Below, piece by piece: positions 43,490 to 59,097 of a stretch of DNA of 64,000 bases (the first letter of the stretch is position 1; every line of letters starts with the position of its first letter). Made by a program: the position numbers and the translations under genes. Source of the DNA: Alopecurus myosuroides (Eukaryota; Streptophyta; Magnoliopsida; Poales; Poaceae); contig CM054059.1 in assembly GCA_028641055.1 (NCBI GenBank), positions 114,487,071-114,551,070 of the forward strand, in the 5' to 3' direction. The notes under the pieces are model-generated. The model saw nothing but the letters and a program-made list of their open reading frames with translations, was not told the origin of the DNA and ran no database searches.

Positions 43490-44098
43490 TTGTGCTATCG
43501 TTTATAATATAAATTAATAAAGCCTGACGAGTTCACATGATTACATGGTTACAAGCGATTTGAGTTCACGGTTTCATTACAATAAGCAATTAACACGGGA
43601 CTGCCAAATGCAGAGGTATAGAACCTCGAAACAAGAAAGGAAGATTTCAGCAAAAAAAAACTAGGTGGATCTTGGCGCTAGGGGAGGTATGTCCGCCTAT
43701 AGATAGCTTGCAGTTTCGAGATGATGCGATCCAAGCCGTCATGGTCCTTAGGCTTGAGCAGCGGTCTCCATTGTTGCAGAAGGATGCCAGTTTTAAATAT
43801 GCAGTCACGAGTGTGCTTAGACAAAATAGCTTCAATAGAAAATTTGTTCCGAATATTCCACAAAGCCCAGCATTGGGCCGCAAACAGGAGCCACACTGGC
43901 TTTCTGTTTATGGCGTTAAGATTTAGCATAATCCCCCAAAAATGCTTGGAAGACTCAGGATTCCAAGGGACGGACAAAACTTTACGAGTAACACTCCACA
44001 CTACAGAGGCGAGCACGCCGCTAAAGAAGATATGATCAACGTTTTCGGGTTTTCCACACAAAGCACATGAACCGTCATAAAGTTCGTAGTGCTGGACT
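43490..44098 (-). pseudogene. C-terminal remnant of a LINE ORF2, split by the hAT element
   Basis: The minus-strand frame ending at 43678 encodes a zf-RVT end: LYDGSCALCGKPENVDHIFF, then VWSVTRKVL, and CWALWNIRNKF, ending RTYLP. Upstream the frame runs to the hAT terminus at 44099 and, when the hAT is ignored, resumes at 47638 for a short distance (DQLVQ). 43490-43677 is the probable 3' UTR. Reverse transcriptase is absent, so it is a strongly 5'-truncated copy. Confidence 0.75.
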
Positions 44099-47000
44099 CA
44101 GGGACGAATCTCAAGTAGAAGACCTGGGTGCAGCTGACCCCAATGAAGGCCAAGTTACTACGAATACTCCTTTATAATTTTTTTGGCTGACCCCAGCCCA
44201 AAATCTATTCTGACCCCAGTCCGTACAAGATTAGTGGGCTTAAGAAAAAAGTAAAGCCTTTTTCTTAGAAGAATTAGCTTAGGGCCTGACCGTATGTACA
44301 CAAACTCGAAGTCTGTTCGTGCCCAGGGCCTGTTCGTGCCTAGATCGCTCGTCCGTGTCACGTACGTGACTATAGCCCAGGCTTGTGCGGTTGCACTTGC
44401 ACCTAACCCTATGATCGGCCGGTTCCAAAATTCCTCACGATTTCCCACGAACGTAGGACCCAACGGCGGCCGGCGGCAGCAGCCCTCTCATCTCTGATCT
44501 CTCTTTCAGCTCTCACAGGTTAACAGAACAGACCAACGACCGCCGGCCGGCCAGCGAGGCAGTCACAGCGAGCAGCAATTGGACCTTGGACGCTGCACAA
44601 CAGGGATCGACTTGGTTAATCGCATCAGATAAAAACTGCAGATCCCGGTAATCGATACTCCACATAAAAACTAAAGCCCAATGCAGTCAATTGCTTATAC
44701 AATCCTCATGTACCGTATTATTTAAAACATATTATTTTTCTAGCACCATAATTTGAACCGTATTATTTTTCTTGTTTTTTGTAGGCCATGGATAGGTTTG
44801 TGACGAAAAGGAAGCGATCAGATGTTGATGTAGGGACCTCTAGGCGGCCTGGTCCCGCGATTGGGCAAAATGATGCATCAGGTTCTGCTAGTCTCCCGAG
44901 AGAGATTAACTTGGATGAGCTTCCTTATGATCCGGCCGATCGAAAAAGGATTCCTGAGTATACTAAGAATCCGAGGAAGCAAGATGAGATAAGGCGAATA
45001 TATTTAACCAGGGGACCTTACAGACCGCCGCATGGGTTTAAATATCCCCAGAAGCTCATTGCAGATGCACCACGGAGATTTAATCCAGATTGGTTTAAAG
45101 ACTATGGTGGTTGGCTAGAATATAGTGAGAAGGCGGACAAAGCGTTTTGTTTGTGTTGTTATCTGTTTAGAGATTGCATTGTTGGACAAGCTGGGAATGA
45201 CGCCTTTGTAGTTGATGGTTGGTCTGGTTGGAACAAGAAAAAAAGACTTGACACTCATGTAGGTCTTATTAATAGTTTTCATAATGTGGCTGTTAAGAGA
45301 TGTGATGCCCTTATGAATCAAGACCAATCAATCCAAGTTGCTCTCAATAGGCAAAGTGATCTTACAAAAAAGGAGAATCGAGTTCGGCTGAGTACGTCAA
45401 TTGCCTCGGTAAGGTACTTACTAAAACAAGGCTTAGCGTTTCGTGGTAATGATGAATCAAAGGAATCAAAAAATAGGGGAAACTTTCGAGAGTTGGTAGA
45501 TACTTTAGCGGATGAGAATGATGTTACAAAGAAGGCAATTAAGAATGCTCCACAAAATTGTCAATGGATTTGTCCGGACATTCAAAAAGAAATTGCTAAC
45601 ATCTATGCAAAGGTAATGAAAAGAGCAATTCTTGTTTTCTATCTGACTAATCTATAGCTAGACTAAAAATAATGTTTACTGTTTTACGCATGCAGATAAC
45701 ATTAAATTCTATTCTAGAAGATATTGGTGGTGATGTCTTCAGTTTGTTGATTGACGAGGCTTCTGATGTGTCCGACAAAGAACAAATGGCTGTTGTGCTA
45801 AGGTATGTTGACAAGCGTGGACTAATCCTAGAACGATTAGTTGGAATTGTCCATGTAAAGGAAACATCCGCAGCATGCCTCAAGTCTGCTCTTCAGAAAT
45901 TATTTGTTGATATTGGGTTAAGCTTAAAGCAGGTTAGAGGCCAGTGTTACGATGGAGCAAGCAATATGAGGGGTGAGTTCAATGGTTTGAAAGCTAAAAT
46001 TCTAGAAGAGAATAGCTCGGCATATTATGTGCACTGTTTTGCTCACCAACTACAACTAGTTATTGTGGCAGTGGCAAAGAAGAATGATGATATTTCTGAT
46101 TTCTTTTACATGATATCAACATTGACCAATGTTGTTGGAGGTTCTTGCAAAAGAAAAGACATGATTAGAGAGAGACAAAGAGAGGTTATACAAGCAGCCA
46201 TATGCAGTGGTAAAATTGGTACGGGAACAGGGTTACATCAAGATCAATCTCTTCAGAGAGCCGGGGACACTCGCTGGGGTTCTCATTTTAGAACCCTCTC
46301 AAGTCTAGTTAATTTGTTCCCAGTTCTTGTTGCTGTTCTTAAATATGTTGCGAAAGAAGGAAAAAAGGATGGAAAGAAAAGTCAAGCACGTGGACTCTTA
46401 TCATATTTTGCAACCTTTGATTTTGTGTTTTATTTGCACATGATGTTGCATATATTAGGAAGTGCAGATACTCTGTCACGTTGCTTGCAACAGAAGGACC
46501 TGGACATCCTCAATGCCATGTCAAATGTCAAGTCAACAAGGAATGAACTACAACGACTAAGAGATGATGGGTGGGAATCACTTCTTGAAAAGGTACATTT
46601 ATTTTGTGAAGAACATGATATTCCTAGGCTTAACATGTCAGATGAATATGTGGATCGACATAGACCACGTCAAAGAACTAATATCACAAACATTCAGCAT
46701 TACCGGACAGATTGTCTTAACTCTGTTATTGATTGGCAACTTCAAGAGTTTGATGACCGTTTCAATGAGGTAAATTCTACATTGCTGATTCACATGGCCT
46801 CTTTTGAACCAAAAGACTCGTTTGCTGCATTTAATTTGGAGAGCTTAGTGAAGTTAGCCGAGTTTTATCCGGATGATTTTGATCCAACGCAATTGGTTGC
46901 TCTTCGTCACCAGCTTAGCATATACATTGACAATGTGAGGGCAGACGAAAGATTTAGTGATTTGAATGACATTGGTGATCTTTCCAAATCATTGGTCGAC

Positions 47001-47637
47001 ACAAATAAGCATGTATCTTTTCCTCTAGTCTATCAACTGCTGAAGAGAGTGCTAATTTTGCCGGTTGCCACGGCGTCAGTGGAGAGATGCTTCTCGGCAA
47101 TGAATATTGTGAAGAGTGTATTGCGGAATAAAATGGGCGAGCAATATATGAGTGATTGTCTCATTTGCTTTGTGGAGAAAGATATTTTTTCCACTATTAA
47201 AAAGGATGAAGTGATTGATCGCTTTAAGAAAGTAAAAAATCGAGAAGGAAAATTATAAAATGTGAGTAAGTCTAGCCTCATGTTTCTATTATAAATACTC
47301 ATATTTTATTATATGCCTGCAATTTATTTTTGTATAACTTTGTTTTTCAGGATTCTACTAGCGAGCAGCGAGGCGTTGGAATAAATTTTTGCGAGTACCG
47401 TCTTTAGTTTCCTATTTATATTTGTAATGAGTGGATTTAAAACGTCAACAAAGTGGTATGTTGTGTCTTTACCTATTATTCTATCATTGCACACCTCAGT
47501 CAACTATATTGTCTTTTATAAGTTATAACTATATTATGGTTAGGACATGACATGGTATAAACTCCATTAAATTGGTTTGTCGTGCATAGCTCTCTAGTAG
47601 CCGACCCCATCGTCCTTTGTTTCTAGATTCGCCCCTG
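44099..47637 (+). mobile_element. Complete hAT DNA transposon with exact 8-bp target duplication
   Basis: The terminal inverted repeats are CAGGGACGAATCT at the left and AGATTCGCCCCTG at the right (12 of 13 paired). GCTGGACT lies immediately outside both ends (44091-44098 and 47638-47645). Total length is 3539 bp. Its only gene is the intact spliced transposase at 44788-47258. Both termini and an unbroken transposase make this a candidate autonomous element. It is inserted in a LINE remnant. Confidence 0.95.
44788..47258 (+). CDS. hAT family transposase (ZMYM/TTF-type zinc finger, DUF4371, dimerisation domain)
   Basis: Exons join(44788..45612, 45696..47258) give 795 residues. The intron has donor GCAAAG|GTAATG and acceptor CATGCAG|ATAACA, phase 0. 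The N-terminus is a basic nuclear-type segment (RFVTKRKRSD). A TTF-type finger lies near residues 95-150 (WLEYSEKADKAFCLCCYLF). DUF4371 and the catalytic core show LLIDEASDVSDKEQ (first Asp), GQCYDGASNMRG (second Asp), HCFAHQLQL and AGDTRWGSH. The C-terminal hAT dimerisation region is LLKRVLILPVATASVERCFS, then LRNKMGEQYMSDCL. No stop or shift is seen. The start Met at 44788 is the first in frame after the AT-rich leader. It acts in the nucleus, cutting and pasting the element. Confidence 0.93.
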
Positions 47638-48439
47638 GCTGGACTAATTGATCACCCGTGGGGAGTCTCCCTGTAGCCAATTTTCATAAGAAGATCTTGA
47701 CATTTAAAGGGCATTTAGCTACCCAGAAGAATATCGGAATAAGGCAATGCAAAGAATGGAGGATTTTCTTATGCAGCGAAGAAACGGAGAAGATCACCAA
47801 CTGTTCCGGCGACCAAGAGATGTTATCAGGACTTGCGGAAGGTGTCAGATCAACCAAGTAAACGTTTGTACTTTACAACCAAAAGAACCGGTGATCTAGC
47901 ATTCTACAACTGGTTTTAGATTGGACGAGTTGTCATATTGTCATCAAAGACACATTGTATAAGTTGATTTATGTTAATTCGAAAGCAACATGTGTGTTTC
48001 TCTGTGTCTTAGAACTACTCCCTTTCAATATATTTAATATTTAGAAATTTACTTAGTCCATGTACTCCCTCCGGTCTCGGAATAATTGTCGTTGAGATCG
48101 ATGCGTCTACATGTATTTAAGTCTAGATACATCCATTTCATCCAATTTCAACGAAAATTATTTTAAGACAAAGAGAGTAGTTTAATTTGTTTCAGGTGTT
48201 ATATCTGACGCACACTAAAACTGAAAATTATTCAGATAATAATTTGACTTGGCTAATTAGCCTTCCCAAATTGTGCTTCATATTCGTATGTAGTCATGTA
48301 AACTTTCCTTAGTAGAAGATTGTTAATTGTTGAATTGTGATCCAAATTCATAAGAAGCCAATGAAGACAAAGGCTAACTTCTGCCGGAGCAGAGCGATTC
48401 CCCTGACCAAGAGGCTTAGGCTAAACCGTAGCAGAAAAC
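47638..48439. other. Spacer between hAT and Copia remnant
   Basis: 47646-47870 has a 67-codon frame (MGSLPVANFHKK) without a known domain. It may be the continuation of the split LINE or its host sequence. A Stowaway-like MITE lies at 48065-48177, described separately. Confidence 0.35.
48065..48177. mobile_element. Stowaway-type MITE, 113 bp
   Basis: It starts CTCCCTCCGGTCTCGGAATA after TA (48063-48064) and ends AAGACAAAGAGAG before TA (48178-48179). The right end has drifted from CGGAGGGAG. TA target and length fit Stowaway (Tc1/mariner) MITEs of Triticeae. Confidence 0.65.
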
Positions 48440-49960
48440 AAAGAGTAGAAATTTTGACCGATGATGAGAAGAAGTGATGCAGGGGGATTTGCGGCATGCA
48501 TGTGGCTCGAGTTGGATTTGATCTGCATGTCCAAGGATCTAACCAGTAATATGCGGGTGAAGATAAAGTTGTTTTCACACAAGTTGGAAGAAGGTGGTTT
48601 TGTGATGGATCACATATTGATTTTTACGGACAATGTTTCCGTCCTAGTTTGAGGTAAAGTATGCCGAGGGAGATTTAGGTCTTCTAATTTTATCTCCACT
48701 GCCTAGTTCCTTCGCAAACTATGGAGATACCATATTATTAGGTTGTGATAAGGTAAACCTCGCGGAAGTATATGCGTCCCTCCTTTAGATGGAAAATATG
48801 AAGGTTATGTTATAGTTTGAGAAATCGTCCTCCAAGGTGAAGCATTGCAGTTCGAGACATGACTGAGTAGAAAAATTATAACAACAACAACAAAAATAGA
48901 GACAAGAGCAAGAATGTCAGAGGTCGCTAAAAGTCGAGATGAATGGATAATTTTTTTCAGGTATTGTAAGAAAATAATCACCCCATTAAGCATTGTTGGA
49001 ACTTGGAAGCTACAGAATAAAATAAAATAAATAGTACTTATCAACTGAAAAATAAATGTGATGATGATGATAAGTCATCTGTTGTTCCTAATGGTGAAAG
49101 TTTTGGTTCAGGTCACAGTCTTGTTGCTTTTGCTAGTTGTGTTTCTGGTAATGATAAGTGCATACTTGATCCTACCTGTCCGTTTCATATATGTTGTAAT
49201 AGAGATTGGTTCAGTTCTTATAAGTTTGTCATGCGTAAGGGAGTTAAAAACCACATGATATTGTGGGAATTGGCTACGTTTAGATCGGTACACATGCATG
49301 CTGAAATATGTGACACACATACCGGGCGTGTCCAGGAACCTCATCCTACTTGGTACCCTTGATTATGAGGGGTACAAGCACTCCAGTTCACGTGTAGTGT
49401 TGAAGGTATCAAAAGGTTCTCTCATTCACATGATAAGTGATTTAAATCCTTGCAATTTATATGTTCTTAAATGAAGCAGTTTATCTGGTACCATTGTTGC
49501 TGCAATTACTAATGATGAACCTAGTAAAACTAAGTTATGGCATATGCGCTTTGGGCATATGACGCGACCTTGGCATGAGTGAATTGATCAATAGAGAACT
49601 CCTTCATGGTTGTAACATGAGTAAGTTGAAGTTATATGATCAGTGCATTTTTGGCAAGCATAAGATGGTAAAATTTAACACTTATGTTCATATCACAAAA
49701 GGTATTATAGATTATGCACATGCTAATTTCTGTGGACCTTCCCCTAAACCGCCGTATGGTGGTGCTCGTTGCATGCTAATTAATGATGGTTGCTTCAAAA
49801 AAAAAGTGTGGCCTTATTTGCTAAATATGATGCTTTTAAAGAGCGAAAATTACTGATAGAAATGCAAACTCAGAGACAGTGCTAAAAAAATTCCATGACA
49901 AGAGGGTTGAGTAATATTTACGAGTATCTCTTGGTATATTTCCAAGAGGTTTATGTGTTC
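48440..49960 (+). pseudogene. Decayed Copia retrotransposon gag-pol segment
   Basis: Translation in shifting + frames gives Copia features in order. Gag: LDLICMSKDLTSNMRVKIKL, then FSHKLEEGGFVMDH (about 48500-48620). An Asn/Arg-rich linker and a knuckle remnant follow (about 48860-48970). Protease region: CILDPTCPFHICCNRDWFSS (about 49160), where DPT replaces the expected DSA/DTG-type active site. Then HIPGVSRNLILLGTL (about 49318), GAG pre-integrase LWHMRFGHM (about 49536), and integrase start FGKHKMVKFNTYVH, then GPSPKPPYGGARCML (about 49650-49780). Several frameshifts and stops are present, and no LTRs, reverse transcriptase or primer site are visible. It is a relic. Confidence 0.8.
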
Positions 49961-51008
49961 AAGAAAGTATGAAAATTGCCCCTACTCCTCGTTTTTTCAA
50001 AAAGGGTTTAATAAGAGCTTAAACTCTTTGTAACAATGTGAGCTTTGAAATAGAGTGGGGTGTGTGTGGGGGGGGGGGGGTATAGTAACCTATGGATCTT
50101 CATAGGTTCAGAAATGTTTCATTTTAAAAATACTTGTTCTTCTTGAAAACAATGTCTTTGGGCTTTTGCTAAATCAAAACATTTTAAAGTTAGGTTTGGC
50201 CAAAATAAGGTTTTCGAAAATATATGGAGTATTTTATGATCATGACTTGATCACAAGAAGCACATTACATTTGGGTTGACCTATGTTATGACAATTCATC
50301 GAGTTATCAGCACACTCAACAACCCACACAAACTCAAATCGAATAATGGAGGGTCAACTTTTAAATACTACCCATCGATTCAAAAAAAATGTTGGTTTCG
50401 AAATTTGGCTACTTGGAACTACATATTCCTAGTTCCATATTTTGGTATGTGACAAAGACCCGGCAAGCAGGACGAGGTCGCGACCGAGCCAGGTGGGAGA
50501 GGGGCGGATCATGACGTCGATCAGATTGCAATGTTGCCGGGGAGAGAGTAAGCAAAGTCACAATCTTCTTAAATTAGTTAGATTAACAAAACACAGTTTT
50601 CAGTTGTTAGACTCTGAAACGTGTTCGGGAAATTTTGGTTTAACAAACTTCACGCAAGTCACTACATCACGGCTGATTTTCAAAGACACAAATAACGCCC
50701 TAAAAAATACCTAAATTGACTCAAATAATCATAAAAGGCAATTTATAAAAGAGCCGTCTCAAATTTATAGGAAAAGATGGTTTAAGGTACTAGTAGATAG
50801 GCACTTTTGACTTTTAGATGCATTTTAGAGGCGTTTTAAAGGCATTAAAGAAAAATGTCTCAAAAAATCGATTTGTAGAGCCTCTCTTGAAACAATGCCA
50901 CCGTACATGATTTTTCGTAGCGTTTTAAGAAAATGCATCTAACATGGTGCCTGCAATAATAGCTGTGACATAGTGACTGATGATGATTAAATTAGTAGCT
51001 TCTGTGAA
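49961..51008. other. Unassigned sequence upstream of a LINE insertion
   Basis: It begins with leftover Copia sequence. A 13-base G tract lies at 50068-50080. An 90-codon frame (50442-50714) has no known domain. I see no other gene. Confidence 0.35.
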
Positions 51009-52588
51009 CCTGAAGGAGCACTTCTCGAAATAGGCTTTCGCCCCGCTATATTAATAGCAACCACCCGATACAAGTAATGAGACCACTGCTGGGGCAAAAA
51101 CAGCACATTCATGCCCAAAAGAAAGAGAGAGAAAAAGAAAAGAAAACAAAGCCGACATAGGTGGATCAACGAAAACACAAGGGGCTCGCCTCCGATGCGC
51201 TCTCTCCGGCAAAGTCCCACCACTATCCTAGCACTCTGATAAGTCGCGTACCAAAACAACACCTCCAATAAGGAAAAACAACGGCGACGTTGCTGCTGTC
51301 CGGACGGGTCCTAGGATTTCTCCCGGCACGCTACAGGAAGTGGGGAAGAGGTACACCCGACGCCCTTCAGGAAGGAAAGGCGACACTCACAAGCACCACC
51401 GCGTCGGTGTCAAGAAGACAAGGATTTCTCCCGACCTCGACACCCACCTCCTGGACAATCCGACATGCTCCACCCAACTTGCCACCCACCAACAAACGCC
51501 ACCACGGAATTGAAGCCCCCGATGTCGTATCACTAGGAGAGCACCACACGACCGGCCGAACCGAGGAGAACCCGCCGTAGACAGGACGGCAGTAGCACAA
51601 CCATGTGGGAGGGATCTACCTCCACCGCCATAGACGGTAACCGACCGGACGCAACACACAGGAGCACACCACGCCACATTGGGGCCGGAGGGCGGCTGCA
51701 GCACAGCCACCTGGAGGACACCTCCACCGCCATCGGCGAGTGCCGACCGGACGCGGTAGCAGAGACACACCAGGTTGGGCAAGCCCGGCCGGTCCCGGAG
51801 CGGGACCGTGAAGTCTCCGCCACCACGCTGCTGCACGTAGGCCGACGCCGCTGCTACCCTCATGATCAGCCCCAGAGGCCCGGCCGGACCCAACCGGGTC
51901 CGTGAAGCTCCCGGCGCCACGCTGCAGAAGACATGTCGTCGCCACCGCCGCTCCGTCGCAGGCAACCTCAATCTCAGTCAAACCGGGTAGCCGGGTCGAA
52001 CTTGGGCCCGCACTAACCCAGATTGGACCCCTAGGGTCCACATCTGAGCCTACCGGGCCCGGCCGAACCCTAGCCACCTGCACCACCAAGTGGTGGCGCC
52101 GCCGCTGCGCTCACCTCCGGCAGCCGGAGAGGGACAGAGGCGGCGCCGCTGCGCCGTCCGCCGTCCGCCGCCGCTGCGCCGTCCGCCGTCCGCCGCCGCT
52201 GCGCCGTCCGCCGCCGCCAAGTCCTCCTCCGGCCTAGCCCGAGCCGCCGCCGACCGGAGAGCACCGATGCCAGACGGGTGGAGCCCCGCCTCCACCCATC
52301 CTGGCGCGGGGAGGGTCATGCCGCCGCCGGCGCCGCCAGGGCCTCGCCCGGCGGGCTCCGCCGACGGCGGCGACGGGAGAGGGAGACCGAGGCGGCGGGG
52401 AAGGGAGGAGCCGGGTGCGCGCGCCGCCGCCGCGGGGGGCGACGGCCACGCGCGAGCGGGGAGAGGGGCGGGGACGGGGCTGGCCGCCCGCCGGCGGCGG
52501 CCGGAACCCTAGGAAGAGGTTGGGGTCGCGGGTCGCCTATGGGGTCGCCTCTGGGGTCGCTCGACTAGATCCCCTGAAGGAGCACTTC
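51009..52588 (-). mobile_element. Non-autonomous LINE derivative, about 1.5 kb, 16-bp target duplication
   Basis: CCTGAAGGAGCACTTC occurs exactly at 51009-51024 and 52573-52588. The insert (51025-52572, 1548 bp) reads on the minus strand, ending TATAGCGGGGCGAAAGCC and beginning with GC-rich leader that includes CCTAGGGTTCCGG. A short triplet-like tandem of CCGTCCGCCGCCGCTGCG lies at about 52150-52215. Frames of up to 194 codons are GC-driven with no domains. It sits about 320 bases beyond the stop codon of the FLS2-type gene. Confidence 0.88.
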
Positions 52589-52909
52589 AGTTTTGTGAAA
52601 CGCGTGCAGTAGCCAAGCAGGTGTAAAATTTGGCATGTTCAGTTAGTTAAGCTGTACGGAAGAAATGTTATACAGTATTCTCAAATTTTCTTGCGTCCAA
52701 GCCGACGGCTTAGCCAGACGTGCCTTAGTGTTGCAGATTTTCTGATTTTAACATATGGTTGAGTTCAAACTCCAAGGACTTTGTTCTAGAAAAGACGCAG
52801 AGGGACAGAGAAACAAAAAGCATCTCTATTCCGAACATACATTGTTGGTCAAACAACTCGAAGAGATTAATTCCTATTGGATTGAGCAAATGCTCGAAGC
52901 CTGCAAGCT
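52589..52909. other. 3' flank of the FLS2-type gene
   Basis: This is the probable 3' untranslated region and polyadenylation zone on the minus strand. No other gene is seen. Confidence 0.4.
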
Positions 52910-56760
<3,851 letters not shown>

Positions 56761-57048
56761 AGAGGAGGAGGGGTGGACGAAACGGGACCATGCGTGATAT
56801 GGACGGACCTACATTCCGGCCGGCCGTGCCGACATGGTCGCAAGGAAATGATTAGCAACAAGATGGTTTCGTGCCAAATGGCCACATGCATCCATCGGTC
56901 CATCGTGCCATGCATTTGCCCGCCCGCCCGCCGCTTTCTGACCAGGGCCACGGATAACGGAATCCCAAGCACTTTCAAGCAAGGTGTAAACACAACTCTC
57001 TTTCTTTTTCGAATTATAAAAACTCTACGTTTGGGTGATAACATAGTA

Positions 57049-57840
57049 CTCCCTCTGTAATGTTTTAGCGTTTTCTAGACAACACGTATCTAGACCTGTT
57101 TTAGCTACAGATTCATGTGTATATTGCACTAAAACATGTCTAGATATATTTTGTCCAGCAAACGGTGACGGACGCGTCACTACCTTGTTGGAGGCGTCGC
57201 CTTGGAGCTCTTGGCCCTCGCGGTGCGTCGGTCTCGCGACGGTTGGACACGATGGCTTTGTTGCGGGGAAGGCGTTGCCAGGGCGGCGGTCCCAGACGGT
57301 GGAGGTACGCCGAGGCGGCGGCCTTGGTCTCCTCGTCAACGACGGTCCTATGGGGCAGAACCTTAGCCTTGCGAGGTTTGGGTGGCGACCTGGTGCTGCG
57401 CAGGCAGCAAGTTAGTCGACCCGGCTGGTTCGGCTCCGGGCAATGCGGAGTTTGTCCTGGTAGCTACGTCGGTACGGCGGCCCTGAACTTTGGCGCGACA
57501 TTGAGGTCTACGGGCGATTGTCTTAGTGAGGGCAGCGAGGGCTACGAGACGGCTGGGTCGTGCGGTGTTGCGACTCGTGTGCGGTTTTGGTGCCGAGTGG
57601 TGTACGTCGGGGCAACGGCTCTGAGACTGGAGGTGTGTGTTTGTGGCGTGGCTGAAGCGGCGTCGTGTGTACGACGGGTTCACTTGTTTGTGCGGTTTTT
57701 TGGCCCTGTTTTTCTTATAAACAGGGCGCATGTACGGTTTTTGGACCCGGTTTTTCTTATAAATTGGGTTAACTCTATTCTTCTAATCGAGCGGTGGATA
57801 CGACCACCTTAAACTTTTAAAAAAAATTGTCTAGCAAACG
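57049..57840 (+). mobile_element. LINE-like insertion (57165-57826) in a CTCCCTCTGT MITE
   Basis: CTCCCTCTGTAATGTTTTAG at 57049 starts a MITE-like sequence with TCTAGACA motifs. It is interrupted by a 662-bp insert flanked by TTGTC(C/T)AGCAAACG (57151-57164 and 57827-57840, one mismatch of 14). The insert ends in an A-rich tail (TTAAAAAAAA) and has two TTTTTCTTATAAA phrases at 57709 and 57750. A 215-codon frame across it has no known domain. The right part of the MITE is unclear. Confidence 0.7.
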
Positions 57841-58463
57841 ATAAAATATATTACATTTTGATATGCATGAGTAGATGACATTGAGATCTTGAACTTTCAA
57901 TGCATTTGCAAGTTTTAGACTGTTTATTTGATTCGGTTGGCTCGGTTCTTGTCCGAAGAAAAACATGGTCGACATGTCAGTCAAGTTGACTCTTAATCCA
58001 GCGTGCCGCTGTCCTAGGTTTTGTCACAATATTGAGTAATTTTGGCTATCCGTGACCAATTTTGTTGGTTGCATGAATTTGGATTGGGGGAAAGTGTGCA
58101 TGCATCTTCCACGCAGACAGCACGTGGACTTAGCAAAAATACTACAGTACAAGTCGATATGTATCGATCGTTGGACCGCGCAGAACTTGGGATCAATGCA
58201 TGTGTAGCTAGAAACCAGGGCCGCGAGTTGGCCTCATGATCCGCTTCCGTACCAATTCGCCAAGGGAATGTTAGGTGGCCCCCACCAAACGTATATTTCA
58301 ATGATTTTATTTTCAAATGCTTTTTTTTGAACGATTGTCATATTCAACAATTTTGTTTCTATGTGGTTTTTTTTCATTCTTGTAGGAATTCAGTCCATAT
58401 GGAATTGACAAGCATCCTTCGAATTAATAATATATTTTTGACATATCCGTGGATCGAGATATA
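57841..58463. other. Unassigned sequence
   Basis: No gene or transposon terminus is visible; composition is AT-rich. Confidence 0.3.
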
Positions 58464-59097
58464 TCTATACTTTTTATAAAGCAAAACCCCACTAAGTGCA
58501 ATTAATATATATCTATCGCAACATGCAAGTTGTCCACATCACTTGCTTTTTTAGCCATTCAATTATCCACATCATCCTACTTATATTAAATTGTATATCT
58601 CTAAATGCAAGTATACATATCATATTTTTTATTTTAGCCATCAAATTTCCCATGCAATTCTTTTTCTCTGTTCTACCGATAAGATCACACCATCCCGCCG
58701 CTACGTAATCGCGCAGTTAAATCATATGTACAACACCGGAATTAGCTTCATGAACCAAGTGAATTTTTCCAATTATTTTCAATTGTGCAAATCATACAAA
58801 CGATATTCAAGATTATGTGATCTTCTTATGTTACCAACTGCTGAAAATTTTCTAGAAAACCATGCGAAAATCTTCATGTAAACTATTCACATCATTCATT
58901 TATTCAACCCGTTGATTTCAACTTATCTATATCAATCAGGTACGTCCTTGAAACATAATGAACTTTAAACCGTAAAATGCACATTTATACATTTTTTATG
59001 TCATTTTAATTTAGCACCTCGAATGATATGATCAACTAAATCTTGCATATTTCTATAGACAATTCATACCGCTGCAACGCGCGGGGCATTGTTCTAG
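58464..59097 (+). mobile_element. Small non-autonomous Helitron, 634 bp
   Basis: The left end is TCTATACTTTTTATAAAGC at 58464 after A; the right end is GTTCTAG, ending at 59097 before T. The tail GCAACGCGCGGGGCATTGTT is the common wheat-type Helitron 3' end, with a short CCGC/GCGG stem about 10 bases before CTAG. The interior is AT-rich and non-coding. Confidence 0.75.
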
